A stretch of 44,480 nt of DNA from DAOUTY01 sp964453665 (GCA_964453665.1 CAYVQT010000022.1:1-44480); one strand, 5' to 3'; numbered from the stretch's first letter, positions 8,144 through 15,807 are shown. Notes: a model not told the origin generated them from the sequence alone. A program made the numbers and translations.

Positions 8144-9448
8144 TCACTCCTTAGTCGATACTGACAAACGCGGGCAATAGATATGCGGCACGCGCAGCCG
8201 TCCCCCCACCCACCTGCCCTCACGACCGATAGCGACCACCTCTTTCAGTGCCTCGTAGATATTACCGGAGACCATGGTGTCCTTCACCCGGCCCACGATC
8301 TCACCGTTCTTCACCGCGTAGCCAAGCAGGACATTACCGCTGAAGTCCCCGCCGAGGACATTGCCCTGAGAAGCGCCCATGAGCTGCTCGATCACCAGCC
8401 CCTCTCTGATATCAGCGAGCATATCCTTAAAACCGGTATCGCCATTCTCGACGACGACAGTGCTTGGCGACGGGCTGGGCAGTGTGGCCAGCCCCCTCGA
8501 GGCGTTGCCCGTGCTCTGCGCAGCAGCCAGGGCGGCAGTCTGAAGGTCATAAAGGAAGCCTGATACAACCCCGTTTTCGATAATGGGCGTGCGTTGACTG
8601 GGCACCCCCTCGCCGTCGCACAACCTGCTCCCGGGACGATAATCCATCGTGGCATCATCCCGGATAGAGAGCCTGGGGTCGAAAACCTGCTCTCCTACCC
8701 TGTTACCCAACGGCGAAGCGCCCTGGAGAACAGTCTTTCCGTTTATCGCCATAGCCAGCGGGACTACAAAAGCGGAAGCGACCCCGTAAGGAGTGAAAAT
8801 CGCCGGCAACTCCCCTACCGGCACCGGAGCAGTCTCCTTCGCCCGCTCAAGCTGCTCTATCGTGGTTGCGGCCACAGCAACCGCGTCAGTGAGCGGATGA
8901 CATGAGCTGTCGCCGTCGCCAACGAAGAGCATATCCGTACCCCTGATGAGAACGCCCTCGAGGTTTATGCCGAAAAGGCTCTTGCTGTAGGTTGCCCTGC
9001 CTCCCCGGGAGTTCAGTATATCCACCGAGATGGTTCCCATCGATACCGAGGCCTCACATACAAGCTCCGGAGTGTGCCCCCGCACCCTGTCGATCAGGGA
9101 CTGCCCCAGCTCAACCATCTCCTCCTCTGTAACCGTCTCTATTTCCGGGTCATAGACCCGGACTTCGGGGTAATCCTGAAGCGAAGGGAACTCGAACCTG
9201 GCCTCAGCGCCGAAGGGAGACATCTCCAGCGCCATCGCCACCAGTTCCTTCGCGCCATTCGTCCTGTTGCTGGCGGAGAAGCCGATCCTGCCTTCCTTAA
9301 TGAGACGCAGCGCCTTTCCCGAGGTTTCACGGCTCTGCACGTGCTTCAACCGGTTGGCCTCGAAGACAGCATCGGTCTCGACATGGGATATCGAGAATAC
9401 CTCGGCCTCATCGGCCACCTTTCTCGCCTGTTCCAACAGTTCTTCCAT
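8144..9448 (-). CDS. pmbA: PmbA/TldE-type subunit of the TldD/TldE metalloprotease
   Basis: The non-zinc partner of TldD; in E. coli the two form a heterodimer that degrades unfolded or small peptides and matures microcin B17. About 434 residues, the usual length. The N-terminal MEELLEQARKVADEAEVF is the family's opening helix, with SRETSGKALRLIKEGRIGF near 50-70 and C-terminal GNVLGGDFSGNVLLGYAVKNGEIVG as in other PmbA proteins. No HExxxH motif is present, as expected for this subunit. Start ATG 9448 is preferred over a longer frame to 9487 because AGGAAGG lies 6 bases upstream. tldD lies on the same strand about 2.2 kb upstream. Confidence 0.9.
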   Translation of the reverse strand: MEELLEQARKVADEAEVFSISHVETDAVFEANRLKHVQSRETSGKALRLIKEGRIGFSASNRTNGAKELVAMALEMSPFGAEARFEFPSLQDYPEVRVYDPEIETVTEEEMVELGQSLIDRVRGHTPELVCEASVSMGTISVDILNSRGGRATYSKSLFGINLEGVLIRGTDMLFVGDGDSSCHPLTDAVAVAATTIEQLERAKETAPVPVGELPAIFTPYGVASAFVVPLAMAINGKTVLQGASPLGNRVGEQVFDPRLSIRDDATMDYRPGSRLCDGEGVPSQRTPIIENGVVSGFLYDLQTAALAAAQSTGNASRGLATLPSPSPSTVVVENGDTGFKDMLADIREGLVIEQLMGASQGNVLGGDFSGNVLLGYAVKNGEIVGRVKDTMVSGNIYEALKEVVAIGREGRWVGGRLRVPHIYCPRLSVSTKE

Positions 9449-9497
9449 GACTGACCTTCCTGCTACTAATGGAGCAGACCGCACCACTGTTTCCGTA

Positions 9498-9728
9498 CTA
9501 CCTCATTAGCTTTTTAAATTCTTCTATAGTCAAATCTGCATCTACCAAGATATTTTTTAGAACCTTCGGGTGTAGAATCTTCCCCGTATGGAAGGGAATG
9601 GTCGCCCTTCTCCCTTCTCGATTTTTGTAGACCTTGTGACTCCCACTTTGTCGAGCCAGGAAGAATCCAGCCTTTTCCAGCACCCTGGTTGCTTCAGCAG
9701 CCGTTATCCTCGGAAGCCTCTCAGTCAT
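9498..9728 (-). CDS. hicA: HicA-type mRNA interferase toxin (pair 1)
   Basis: A 76-residue HicA toxin. The double-stranded-RNA-binding-like fold is marked by LPRITAAEATRVLEKAGF, then SGSHKVYKN with the catalytic His near residue 31, and RRATIPFH. HicA toxins bind and cut mRNA and are held inactive by HicB. It overlaps the upstream antitoxin gene by 4 bases (ATGA), giving translational coupling, in the order antitoxin then toxin. The pair is inserted between pmbA and a relic of the pmbA start. Confidence 0.88.
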   Translation of the reverse strand: MTERLPRITAAEATRVLEKAGFFLARQSGSHKVYKNREGRRATIPFHTGKILHPKVLKNILVDADLTIEEFKKLMR

Positions 9729-9949
9729 ATCGCTACTTCCAGCGATGTAAGGCTAATAGATTCAGGTTGGAGGATCTCTTCACCGCACTCTATCCTATCT
9801 TCCACATGAAGACGTATAGCGTCTTTGATGTTCTTCAAAGCATCTTCATAAGTATCCCCCTGTGTATAACACCCTTGAAGTTCCGGACAAAAAGCGTAGT
9901 AGCCATCACCATCCTTCTCAATTACTACTGAAAAACGATACGTTTTCAT
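9725..9949 (-). CDS. hicB: HicB-type antitoxin (pair 1)
   Basis: A 74-residue HicB antitoxin with the partial RNase-H-like fold: MKTYRFSVVIEKDGDGYYAFCPELQGCYTQGDT with the CPELQGC core, then the helix YEDALKNIKDAIRLHVEDRI. A GGAGG-type site lies just upstream of ATG 9949. No separate DNA-binding domain is present at the C-terminus, unlike longer HicB proteins, so any autoregulation would need another fold. It is a short form compared with E. coli HicB. Confidence 0.88.
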   Translation of the reverse strand: MKTYRFSVVIEKDGDGYYAFCPELQGCYTQGDTYEDALKNIKDAIRLHVEDRIECGEEILQPESISLTSLEVAI

Positions 9950-9986
9950 AAAGCCTCCTCCTGCCCCGTGCGGAATTTTAATATTT

Positions 9987-10034
9987 TCAAGCGAACTCAG
10001 CCACCTTTATCGCCTGTTCCATAAGCTCTTCCAT
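9987..10034 (-). pseudogene. relic of the pmbA 5' end
   Basis: A 15-codon frame (MEELMEQAIKVAEFA then TGA) matches the start of pmbA (MEELLEQARKVADEA) at protein level and at about 33 of 38 bases. It begins 2 bases after the stop of the flavodoxin-ferredoxin gene, the tight spacing expected for the second gene of an operon. This suggests pmbA once started here and that the HicBA pair now separates the old start from the present gene. Confidence 0.7.
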
Positions 10035-10036
10035 TA

Positions 10037-10948
10037 TTAAACCTTCTCCCGGTTATAATGCTTCGAACCGATATTATCTATCGTTCGCCCTGATGCCGCC
10101 TGCGACCACGACCGGCGGTCAATCCTTACGTGCTCTATCGAGGGGTCCCGGGACGCGTAACGCGTGTTGTATATCATAAAGGGACGAATCAGCGGCCAAC
10201 TTATCACCGAGGTGATGGCTTCCTCGGGGCATTTCAATTCGCACGTCAGACACAGCAGGCAGTCGCGGCCCCAGACAGGACGACGGCCCCTGCCCTCGGT
10301 GATATTTCCGGCGGGACACTGTTCCATACAAATGCCACAGGAAGTGCACCTGTTCTTGTCAACCCTGAACAGCCTGCTGTACACCTGCCGAGCGAACCAC
10401 TGCCCTAACACGAAACGTTCCAGCCGATATATTATTGAAGGCGACGGGTCGTCTCCTGGACTGATATACTGCTTGCCGGCGACATGAGCAGCGACATCCC
10501 GCCCGAAGGTTTCGGCCTGAGCCAGTTCCCCCTCCACGGGGTGGCCCGGTGAGAAGAGATAACCCTCCTTCAGGTAGCCCACGAAGAGGTCGTCGCCGCG
10601 GGCGTGGAAGTAACCCACCTCACGCGCCCCTTTGCGAGCCAGAGCGCGCCGTATTTTATTGCCGGCGTCAAACCTGTAGGTGCCATACATTACGAAGGCA
10701 AATGCCGGCATCCCGCCGAGGTCAGGCAAGCTGTTAAGGTAGTCCTCCACATTGAACGGAGGACGGTAGTAATACACCGGCGACCCGATGCCGAAAAGGT
10801 CGTAATCCCTGACATCCGGCGGCTGCTGTCCGTTCATGTTGTAGAGAGTGACATCATATCCCTCACTGCGCAGGCCGGTGGCGATGCGCTCGGCCACCTG
10901 AGCCGTTGTCCCACCCTGAGAGAAATACACGATCAGACACTTGGGCAT
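10037..10948 (-). CDS. flavodoxin domain fused to 2[4Fe-4S] ferredoxin (EFR1-like)
   Basis: A 303-residue electron carrier. Residues 1-150 form a flavodoxin fold with the FMN phosphate loop FSQGGTTAQVAE near residue 9 and the GSPVYYYRPP loop near 55. The C-terminal part carries two cluster motifs, CTSCGICMEQCP near 207 and CLLCLTCELKCP near 232. Such fusions shuttle electrons between flavin and iron-sulfur partners in anaerobes; the partner is not evident. It lies between tldD and pmbA with a HicBA pair on each side. Confidence 0.9.
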   Translation of the reverse strand: MPKCLIVYFSQGGTTAQVAERIATGLRSEGYDVTLYNMNGQQPPDVRDYDLFGIGSPVYYYRPPFNVEDYLNSLPDLGGMPAFAFVMYGTYRFDAGNKIRRALARKGAREVGYFHARGDDLFVGYLKEGYLFSPGHPVEGELAQAETFGRDVAAHVAGKQYISPGDDPSPSIIYRLERFVLGQWFARQVYSRLFRVDKNRCTSCGICMEQCPAGNITEGRGRRPVWGRDCLLCLTCELKCPEEAITSVISWPLIRPFMIYNTRYASRDPSIEHVRIDRRSWSQAASGRTIDNIGSKHYNREKV

Positions 10949-10991
10949 TGGACTATGCCTCCCTCAATAAGAACTAGGATTCCTCCCTCTG

Positions 10992-11107
10992 CTCGCTGTG
11001 GATGTTATCATCCACAGGCTGAAAGCTGACCGCTGAATGCCTAAAAAGTGGGTTCCATCTCACCCACGCTATCAACTTCGGGGATGATAACATCCCCGAA
11101 GAGCGAG
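10992..11107. repeat. palindromic element with related hairpins at both ends
   Basis: The block begins CTCGC and ends GCGAG. Near its left end is a hairpin CTGTGGATG-TTAT-CATCCACAG (10996-11017), near its right end CTTCGGGGATG-ATAA-CATCCCCGAAG (11076-11101), and the two share the GGATG-N4-CATCC core. The middle carries GCTGAAAGCTGACCGCTGA, also seen near 34948, and a GTGGGTTCC...CACCCAC hairpin also seen near 20975. It may act as a terminator for the HicBA pair or be a miniature element. Confidence 0.6.
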
Positions 11108-11120
11108 GTGAAGTCCACAC

Positions 11121-11345
11121 TTAAAGTATCTTCCCTAACTCCTCCTTGCTGATACCGGCCTGTTTCAGAATCTCGACCAATGTCCCTTTGGGCAACTCCT
11201 TCTTATGAAGAGGTACTACGGCTCTCCTCCTGGTCTTAGGGTGAAAGTAAATATGGTGACTTCCCGTAACCCTATCTAAAACGAAACCCTTCCCTTCAAG
11301 TATCTTGATGACTCTCTGTGGTGTGAGGGAAGGTAGTTTAGGCAT
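11121..11345 (-). CDS. hicA: HicA-type mRNA interferase toxin (pair 2)
   Basis: A 74-residue HicA toxin with LPSLTPQRVIKILEGKGF, then TGSHHIYFH (catalytic His near residue 30) and RRAVVPLHKKELPKGTL. It has diverged strongly from the pair-1 toxin 1.6 kb away, so the two pairs are probably independent acquisitions and not a local duplication. Its start overlaps the end of the antitoxin gene by 8 bases. Confidence 0.9.
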   Translation of the reverse strand: MPKLPSLTPQRVIKILEGKGFVLDRVTGSHHIYFHPKTRRRAVVPLHKKELPKGTLVEILKQAGISKEELGKIL

Positions 11346-11571
11346 GAGCCTTCACCGTGAGGGTGTATTCCAAAGTACCTTCCTCTGTTGGTATATCCTC
11401 CCCATGCTCTTTCAAGCTCTCTATGTATAACTCAATGGCCTCTTTTGCCATGCTTATCGCCTCATCTATGGTGTCTCCGTACGTAACACAGCCAGGAAGA
11501 GAAGGGACTACTACCGTATAGCCACCCTCAGGCTCCTTTCTAAGCAGGATTCGATAGCTTAATGCTTCCAT
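11338..11571 (-). CDS. hicB: HicB-type antitoxin (pair 2)
   Basis: A 77-residue short HicB: YRILLRKEPEGGYTVVVPSLPGCVTYGDT with the core VPSLPGC, then IDEAISMAKEAIELYIESLKEHG. It is expected to neutralise the adjacent HicA. GAGGTGGT just upstream of ATG 11571 is a good ribosome site. It follows tldD by about 100 bases in the same direction. As in pair 1 there is no recognisable helix-turn-helix domain. Confidence 0.9.
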   Translation of the reverse strand: MEALSYRILLRKEPEGGYTVVVPSLPGCVTYGDTIDEAISMAKEAIELYIESLKEHGEDIPTEEGTLEYTLTVKAHA

Positions 11572-11675
11572 ATGACCACCTCACGCAGTTTATTGTAGTT
11601 AAAATTCCACCAAGCAGCCTGACAACTGAACATATACTCTTCAAATCTTCAGTCCTGAGATAAAAGGGCGATCCC

Positions 11676-13034
11676 CTATCCCCCTCCCAGGAGGCATTTG
11701 CTTATCCTGATGTGGGGGCTGCCGTTGGATACGGGCAGGGGCATCTGGCCTCCCTTACCGCAGCCGCCCCCCTGGTTCATATCGAGGTCGTTTCCTATAG
11801 CATCGATGTTCTCCAGCGTAGTGAACACATTGCCACTGAGCACCACCGGGCGCAGAAGCTCCTCCACCCTGCCGTTGCGTATCATGTAAGCTTCTCCCGC
11901 GGAGAAGGTGAACATCTCCATGCTGGTCATGCCGCCGTACCATCTCCTGGCGTATACGCCCTCCTTTATCCCGGAGAGCAGCTCCTCGAAAGAGGCCTCC
12001 CCGGGCTCGATGTAGGTATTGGTCATGCGCACTATGGGCTGGAAGGTATAATCGAGCGCCCTGGCGTTGCCTGTAGGGGCCTCCCCCATCCTGGCCGCCG
12101 TCTCACGGGAATGGAGTCGCCCCGTGAGGATGCCCTCACGTATGAGGTAGGTCTTCATGCCGGGTACACCCTCGTCGTCATATCTATAGCTGCCGCGCAG
12201 TCCGGGGACGGCGGCGCCGTCTACGATGTTGAGGTGCTTTCCACCGAACCTGCGACCCAGGACCATTATCTCGCGCATGCGCTCGTTTTCATAGACAAAG
12301 TCCGATTCGGAGAGATGCCCGAATGCTTCATGGGCAAACACCCCGGCCAGAATAGGGTCACAGATAACCGTATACTCGCCACCCTTGAGTTGAGGCGCCG
12401 AAAGGAGCTCGACCGCCCGCTTCGCCATCTCCCCGACATCGGAGTGCAGACCCTCCACCATGCCGTAGTCCCCATTGCTACCCAGGCTCAGCGAAGACTG
12501 CTGGACGTCGTTGCCATCCCGCGCCACGGCGTTAAACCTTGCCATCACGTCTACCTTCGTCTGCTCTATATAGCTCCCTTCAGTGCTGGCAAAAGTAATC
12601 TTCTTATGCCTGTCGGAGTAGCCGATGATGGACGTTTGAATCTTGGGAGTGCTCCAGATAACCTCGTTGTATTGGTCGAGGAGGCCTTTTTTTTGCGCCA
12701 GGGGAACAGTCGAGGGGTCCTTTACTATCCGACCGGGGACAATATCCACCACCGGCTCGACGGGAGCGAGCTTGCTCTCCTCCCTGCCCACCAGCCTGGC
12801 CTGCCGCACCGCCTTTTCCACCTTTTGCTTCAGACCACTCACGTCATTGAATGAGGTAAATCCCCAGCCCCCCTTCACCAGAGCGCGGATATTACCCCCA
12901 AAGCTTGTAGTCCTGCCGATGTCCTCAAGCTCCCGCCCGCGGTACTGGAGATGGGTAGATTCCCCTTCTTCAACGCGGACCTCGATATAGTCAGCGTTGT
13001 GTCCTTTTAGTGCTTCGGTAATCAAGTCACGCAT
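11676..13034 (-). CDS. tldD: TldD-type zinc metalloprotease subunit
   Basis: The catalytic subunit of the TldD/TldE protease. The zinc and catalytic motif HEAFGHLSESD is near residue 236 and fits the HExxxH pattern, and the C-terminal zinc-associated stretch GGGCGKGGQMPLPVSNGSPH is complete. The 452-residue length is normal. It is first in a minus-strand block that ends with pmbA, so the protease partners are encoded together although two toxin-antitoxin pairs and a flavodoxin-ferredoxin gene now separate them. Upstream lies a strong hairpin at 13173-13200 that would isolate its transcription from the next small gene. Confidence 0.93.
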   Translation of the reverse strand: MRDLITEALKGHNADYIEVRVEEGESTHLQYRGRELEDIGRTTSFGGNIRALVKGGWGFTSFNDVSGLKQKVEKAVRQARLVGREESKLAPVEPVVDIVPGRIVKDPSTVPLAQKKGLLDQYNEVIWSTPKIQTSIIGYSDRHKKITFASTEGSYIEQTKVDVMARFNAVARDGNDVQQSSLSLGSNGDYGMVEGLHSDVGEMAKRAVELLSAPQLKGGEYTVICDPILAGVFAHEAFGHLSESDFVYENERMREIMVLGRRFGGKHLNIVDGAAVPGLRGSYRYDDEGVPGMKTYLIREGILTGRLHSRETAARMGEAPTGNARALDYTFQPIVRMTNTYIEPGEASFEELLSGIKEGVYARRWYGGMTSMEMFTFSAGEAYMIRNGRVEELLRPVVLSGNVFTTLENIDAIGNDLDMNQGGGCGKGGQMPLPVSNGSPHIRISKCLLGGG

Positions 13035-13172
13035 GCGTCCGCCTTATGTACATCAGGATTTGCAGCAAGGTTTTTGGACAAGTAAAACCAATTATAAGTC
13101 GGTCAAGAGGAAAAATCTAGCGGATATCGGGAAAGAACACCACTTCGTGTTTGCGGGGGCAATATTCATAAT

Positions 13173-13200
13173 GCAGGGGCGTTCGTTTGAACGCCCCTGC
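13173..13200. terminator. GCAGGGGCG hairpin
   Basis: Perfect inverted repeat GCAGGGGCGTTC-GTTT-GAACGCCCCTGC between the small membrane-protein gene (13213-13329) and tldD. The stem core resembles the hairpin at 112-152, so the two are members of a repeat family. It could stop transcription from the small gene, but the U-tract is poor. Confidence 0.6.
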
Positions 13201-13212
13201 TAAGGAACTCCG

Positions 13213-13329
13213 TTAGCCTCGCTGCCTTCTGCGCCCTCTTCGCAAGAGGTAGTCTACGGTAAATATCAAGATGAGGAGAACAGCGCCGGCTGCGATTGTA
13301 AATGATGTGTCCAGCATTAAATCGTGCAT
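13213..13329 (-). CDS. 38-residue single-pass membrane peptide
   Basis: Sequence begins MHDLMLDTSFTIAAGAVLL, contains one hydrophobic helix (about residues 9-28), and ends in an arginine-rich tail (LLRRGRRRQRG), predicting the N-terminus outside and the tail in the cytoplasm. GGAGAAAGG lies directly before ATG 13329. No family is recognised. Two other tiny membrane proteins (14915-15037 and 16063-16278) have the same plan of acidic start, one helix and basic end. Confidence 0.6.
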   Translation of the reverse strand: MHDLMLDTSFTIAAGAVLLILIFTVDYLLRRGRRRQRG

Positions 13330-13598
13330 TTGCCTTTCTCCATTCAGGGCCTGCGGCCGATCCATCAGCACTCATGCCCTTACGTATATATTGTGGCTAT
13401 AATGGGGGGGGTTGCAATCCTACCTATGTACTATACCGCGTGGTACTTTGGTCCCTCTTTCACCGGGACAGGCCACACCGATGGCATATCCCCACAACGA
13501 TATGAACCACGGACAGTACGCAGCTTGACGCCAATCGAACCCTCTGCTAACCTCAGAGTAGGTCACTTACCTGAATCACTTCACCTCAGGGCGTGAAC

Positions 13599-13934
13599 AT
13601 GATCCTGGAATATGTCCATAGAAAGCTGGGCGAAGAAGTAACTGCTCTGGCCGGATTCTACGCCATTGTCAAAGAGCTGAGGCTGGAGCACGGCGGCAGA
13701 GAAATATTATGCCTGATCGGTATATGTTCGGTAGACTCCTCCTGCTGCGGCAGGCGCGCATTCTACTATGCCATCGTGCCCGGTTATCTGCTGTCCTGGA
13801 AGAGCAAGGAGAATGCGGAAGGCCTCCCCATTTCAGAGGTGGAGCCCGTTACGGATGAAGTTACGAAGCGGGAGATCGCAGCGACGCTCGAGGAAACAGA
13901 GGTTATAATGAAGCCAAACATCGAATTCTGGTAA
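13599..13934 (+). CDS. conserved-looking hypothetical protein with clustered cysteines
   Basis: A 111-residue soluble protein of unknown function. The middle contains CLIGICSVDSSCCGRRAFYYAIVPGYLLSW, with four cysteines in about 14 residues and a hydrophobic strand, followed by an acidic C-terminal helix. I see no known fold. AGGG lies 7 bases before ATG 13599; a GTG two codons upstream is an alternative. The preceding 13330-13592 stretch has no gene I can support, although it holds a run of eight G after a TATAAT-like box near 13395. Confidence 0.55.
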   Translation: MILEYVHRKLGEEVTALAGFYAIVKELRLEHGGREILCLIGICSVDSSCCGRRAFYYAIVPGYLLSWKSKENAEGLPISEVEPVTDEVTKREIAATLEETEVIMKPNIEFW

Positions 13935-14081
13935 GCTTCATCCTCCCCTGTGTATAACTCCAACTCCCCGGTAAAAAATCCCCCTTAAACAGGTACTTGC
14001 AAACAGACGCTGTGTTCTACTCGACGTTCTTTTGCATTGTAGGTAAAGTTAAGAAATGTAATGAAAATGTAATAAAATTGC

Positions 14082-14110
14082 TTGACAAAAGTCCTGCTAA
14101 ATGTTATCTT
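14082..14110 (+). promoter_or_regulatory. near-consensus sigma-70-type promoter
   Basis: TTGACA (14082-14087), a 17-base spacer, then TATCTT (14105-14110). It is preceded by A/T-rich tracts that could act as an UP element. It is one of the strongest promoters in the window, yet no protein gene follows on this strand before 14590, so it probably drives the RNA described next. Confidence 0.75.
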
Positions 14111-14116
14111 ATGTGA

Positions 14117-14260
14117 GAGTCTCGAATGAAGCATGAGGCTCCTAGTAAGCTCCAAGGTGTTCGGGTGGTGGAACGGCTTGGGGCTTTATGTTTTGCCCAT
14201 ATAACCCCGACGCAATCATTCACAGCGGAACCTCATTTGTCGCTCCCGTTTTACCGGCAC
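14117..14260 (+). ncRNA. candidate structured RNA (unassigned; 6S-like possible)
   Basis: Downstream of the strong promoter there is foldable, non-coding sequence. TGAGGCTCC (14134-14142) can pair with GGAACCTCA (14227-14235). Inside, AAGCTCC (14147-14153) pairs with GGGGCTT (14180-14186) around a GTTC/GAAC hairpin (14159-14174). GGGG (14180-14183) can instead pair with CCCC (14205-14208) in a hairpin capped by TATG/CATA, giving two competing folds. The closing stem with internal bubble recalls 6S RNA, but the conserved 6S bases are not secure. The 3' end is a guess; small hairpins near 14250-14280 lack a U-tract. Confidence 0.45.
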
Positions 14261-14355
14261 GGTCATTAACATCCGTTAAGTAAAGCTAACTAAAGATAAA
14301 TTATGTTAAGTTATTTCGGGCAAAAAAAGAGCACAGACACAACCCGAGTCATTGC

Positions 14356-14574
14356 TTAAGCACCGCCCTCGCCCTCCAGATAGAACGCGCACTTATGCGC
14401 GAGCCGCTCATCAAGTCTCTTTACGAACGCTTCCGGGTCTTTTGTATATGAGTCACCGAAGCGCAATTCAAGTTGACCGTGACCGTGATAGAGTATGCAA
14501 ACGGACTTGTGCACGCACCTATCACAGCTCCTGGCTGCCGTTCGCTGCGCCTTCACTTTTTGCCTTGTAGTCAT
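14356..14574 (-). CDS. hypothetical small Cys-containing protein
   Basis: A 72-residue protein starting MTTRQKVKAQRTAARSCDRCV. It has a CDRC pair, CVHKSVC and a later CAFYL, so a zinc site is possible, then an acidic C-terminal helix. I chose ATG 14574 because AGGTGG lies a few bases upstream; the frame is open to 14589. Function is unknown. Between its start and the next gene (14575-14914) I see only a repeated ACTTTCGT motif and no gene. Confidence 0.5.
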   Translation of the reverse strand: MTTRQKVKAQRTAARSCDRCVHKSVCILYHGHGQLELRFGDSYTKDPEAFVKRLDERLAHKCAFYLEGEGGA

Positions 14575-14914
14575 GCATACCACCTGCACCTGACCGTGTT
14601 TATCGCCTCCCGCTCACGGCTTTGTGCTAATAACATTGTCCCTCCGGCCTGACGATATGACAATCCCATTTACGTACTGGAATTTGACATACTTTCGTTG
14701 ATGTACTTTCGTACCTTTGAAAATGGATATATACCAGTACATATTCTATGGAAGGAGACAGCAGGGACGCCGGTTGAGGATCACAGGCTTCAGTTTCAGC
14801 GTATCGGCATCACTAGCCGATGGGGAGCGCAGTGCGTGGCGATTCGTTCACTAAGACATTGTAGGGCTGTATCTTTTATGAAGATAATGAAGCGGAGAGC
14901 TACGGAGCATAATA

Positions 14915-15037
14915 CTAGCGTTTCTTTTTTCCGGTGCCTGGAAAGCTTTCTCCAGGCAGTGCATCGGTCATAAAAACCACCGCCAGCACAATGAAGATCA
15001 CAACAGCAATTATGATTTCACCGGTAACGTCGCTCAT
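14915..15037 (-). CDS. 40-residue single-pass membrane peptide
   Basis: The peptide starts MSDVTGEIIIAVVIFIVLAV, a hydrophobic helix of about 17 residues after a short acidic start, and ends with a lysine/arginine tail (TGKKKR). GGAGGAATCGATAA immediately before ATG 15037 is an excellent ribosome site and is the main support. No family is recognised. It lies just downstream of the transglutaminase-like gene region's end and is read in the same direction. Confidence 0.65.
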   Translation of the reverse strand: MSDVTGEIIIAVVIFIVLAVVFMTDALPGESFPGTGKKKR

Positions 15038-15089
15038 TTATCGATTCCTCCCTGAGGCTCGTACCTGCCACTGGAACACAGTTTAGACA

Positions 15090-15746
15090 TCAATCAATCG
15101 AATGCTTTGACACATTCTCAGTGTATTCACCCCACTCCCTGCCTATCTGCGACACCCACTCTTTGCGGTAACTCACTATCTCATCCCACGGAAAGTCTTC
15201 GTAGTGGCCGTGGTCTTTGACATGCTCTATGTGCGGCCTTCCATCACGATTATAGGGAGAGTCCTTGGCATCGTTTATCCCGTCGAACTCCACCTGAACG
15301 AAACCGTTCTGCAAACAGCATTCCACGTCATAGGACGGGCTGGCATGTACCCATTTGCCATCGATATACAGTTCAGCATACCCATGCTGGATAAGCAGGT
15401 TGCCCCCTCCTATCATCTTGCGGAACTTGTATGACAAAAGATGATCACGGACATCGACGTACCCCAAACGCGCCGGTATTTCCGCGGCCCTGCTCAGCGC
15501 GACGAGAACGACCGCCTTCTGCTGACAAAATCCTTTGCCTCTCTCCAGGGTTACGCTCGCCTTATAGTCCTCACAACTCAGGCCCGGCGCATACGGGTCA
15601 TGTTTGACCTTATCTCTCACAAAATAGAAAAGCGCTACAGCCTTATCCCTGTCGGTTTCAAGCCCCTCAACCAGTTCCCGGGCCTCTTCCCGGACAGAAC
15701 CCGCACCGCAATCAATGACCTCGGTGCATTTCAAATATTCATCCAT
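15090..15746 (-). CDS. transglutaminase-like cysteine hydrolase
   Basis: A 218-residue protein with the papain-like transglutaminase core. The catalytic Cys74 is in GKGFCQQKAVVLVALSRAAE, His121 in HGYAELYIDGKWVHASPSYD, and Asp140 at the end of that stretch. The preceding DRDKAVALFYFVRDKVKHDPY is the typical lead-in helix. Bacterial members mostly act as peptidases or amidases. There is no signal peptide, so it should be cytoplasmic. The substrate is unknown. No strong ribosome site is seen before ATG 15746. Confidence 0.88.
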   Translation of the reverse strand: MDEYLKCTEVIDCGAGSVREEARELVEGLETDRDKAVALFYFVRDKVKHDPYAPGLSCEDYKASVTLERGKGFCQQKAVVLVALSRAAEIPARLGYVDVRDHLLSYKFRKMIGGGNLLIQHGYAELYIDGKWVHASPSYDVECCLQNGFVQVEFDGINDAKDSPYNRDGRPHIEHVKDHGHYEDFPWDEIVSYRKEWVSQIGREWGEYTENVSKHSID

Positions 15747-15807
15747 CGCTGTCGTGAGAGCACCTGTTAGAAATTAAAATCATATGCCTCAAGGGCGACT
15801 CGAACCC

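Noticed and set aside
11712..12854. 380-codon open frame on the plus strand opposite tldD
   Set aside because: It is the mirror of a GC-rich real gene with clear catalytic motifs; no ribosome site or recognisable domain.
13324..13596. Frames of 67-90 codons around a run of eight G near 13405
   Set aside because: No ribosome site; overlap with the start of the better supported gene at 13599; composition looks random.
14157..14240. T-box leader (GGGTGG...ACGGC resembling the T-box sequence)
   Set aside because: The conserved T-box GGGTGGNACCGCG is not matched and no aminoacyl-tRNA synthetase or amino-acid gene follows.
14698..14973. 91-codon frame on the plus strand
   Set aside because: It overlaps the better supported 40-residue gene at 14915-15037 and has no ribosome site or recognisable sequence.
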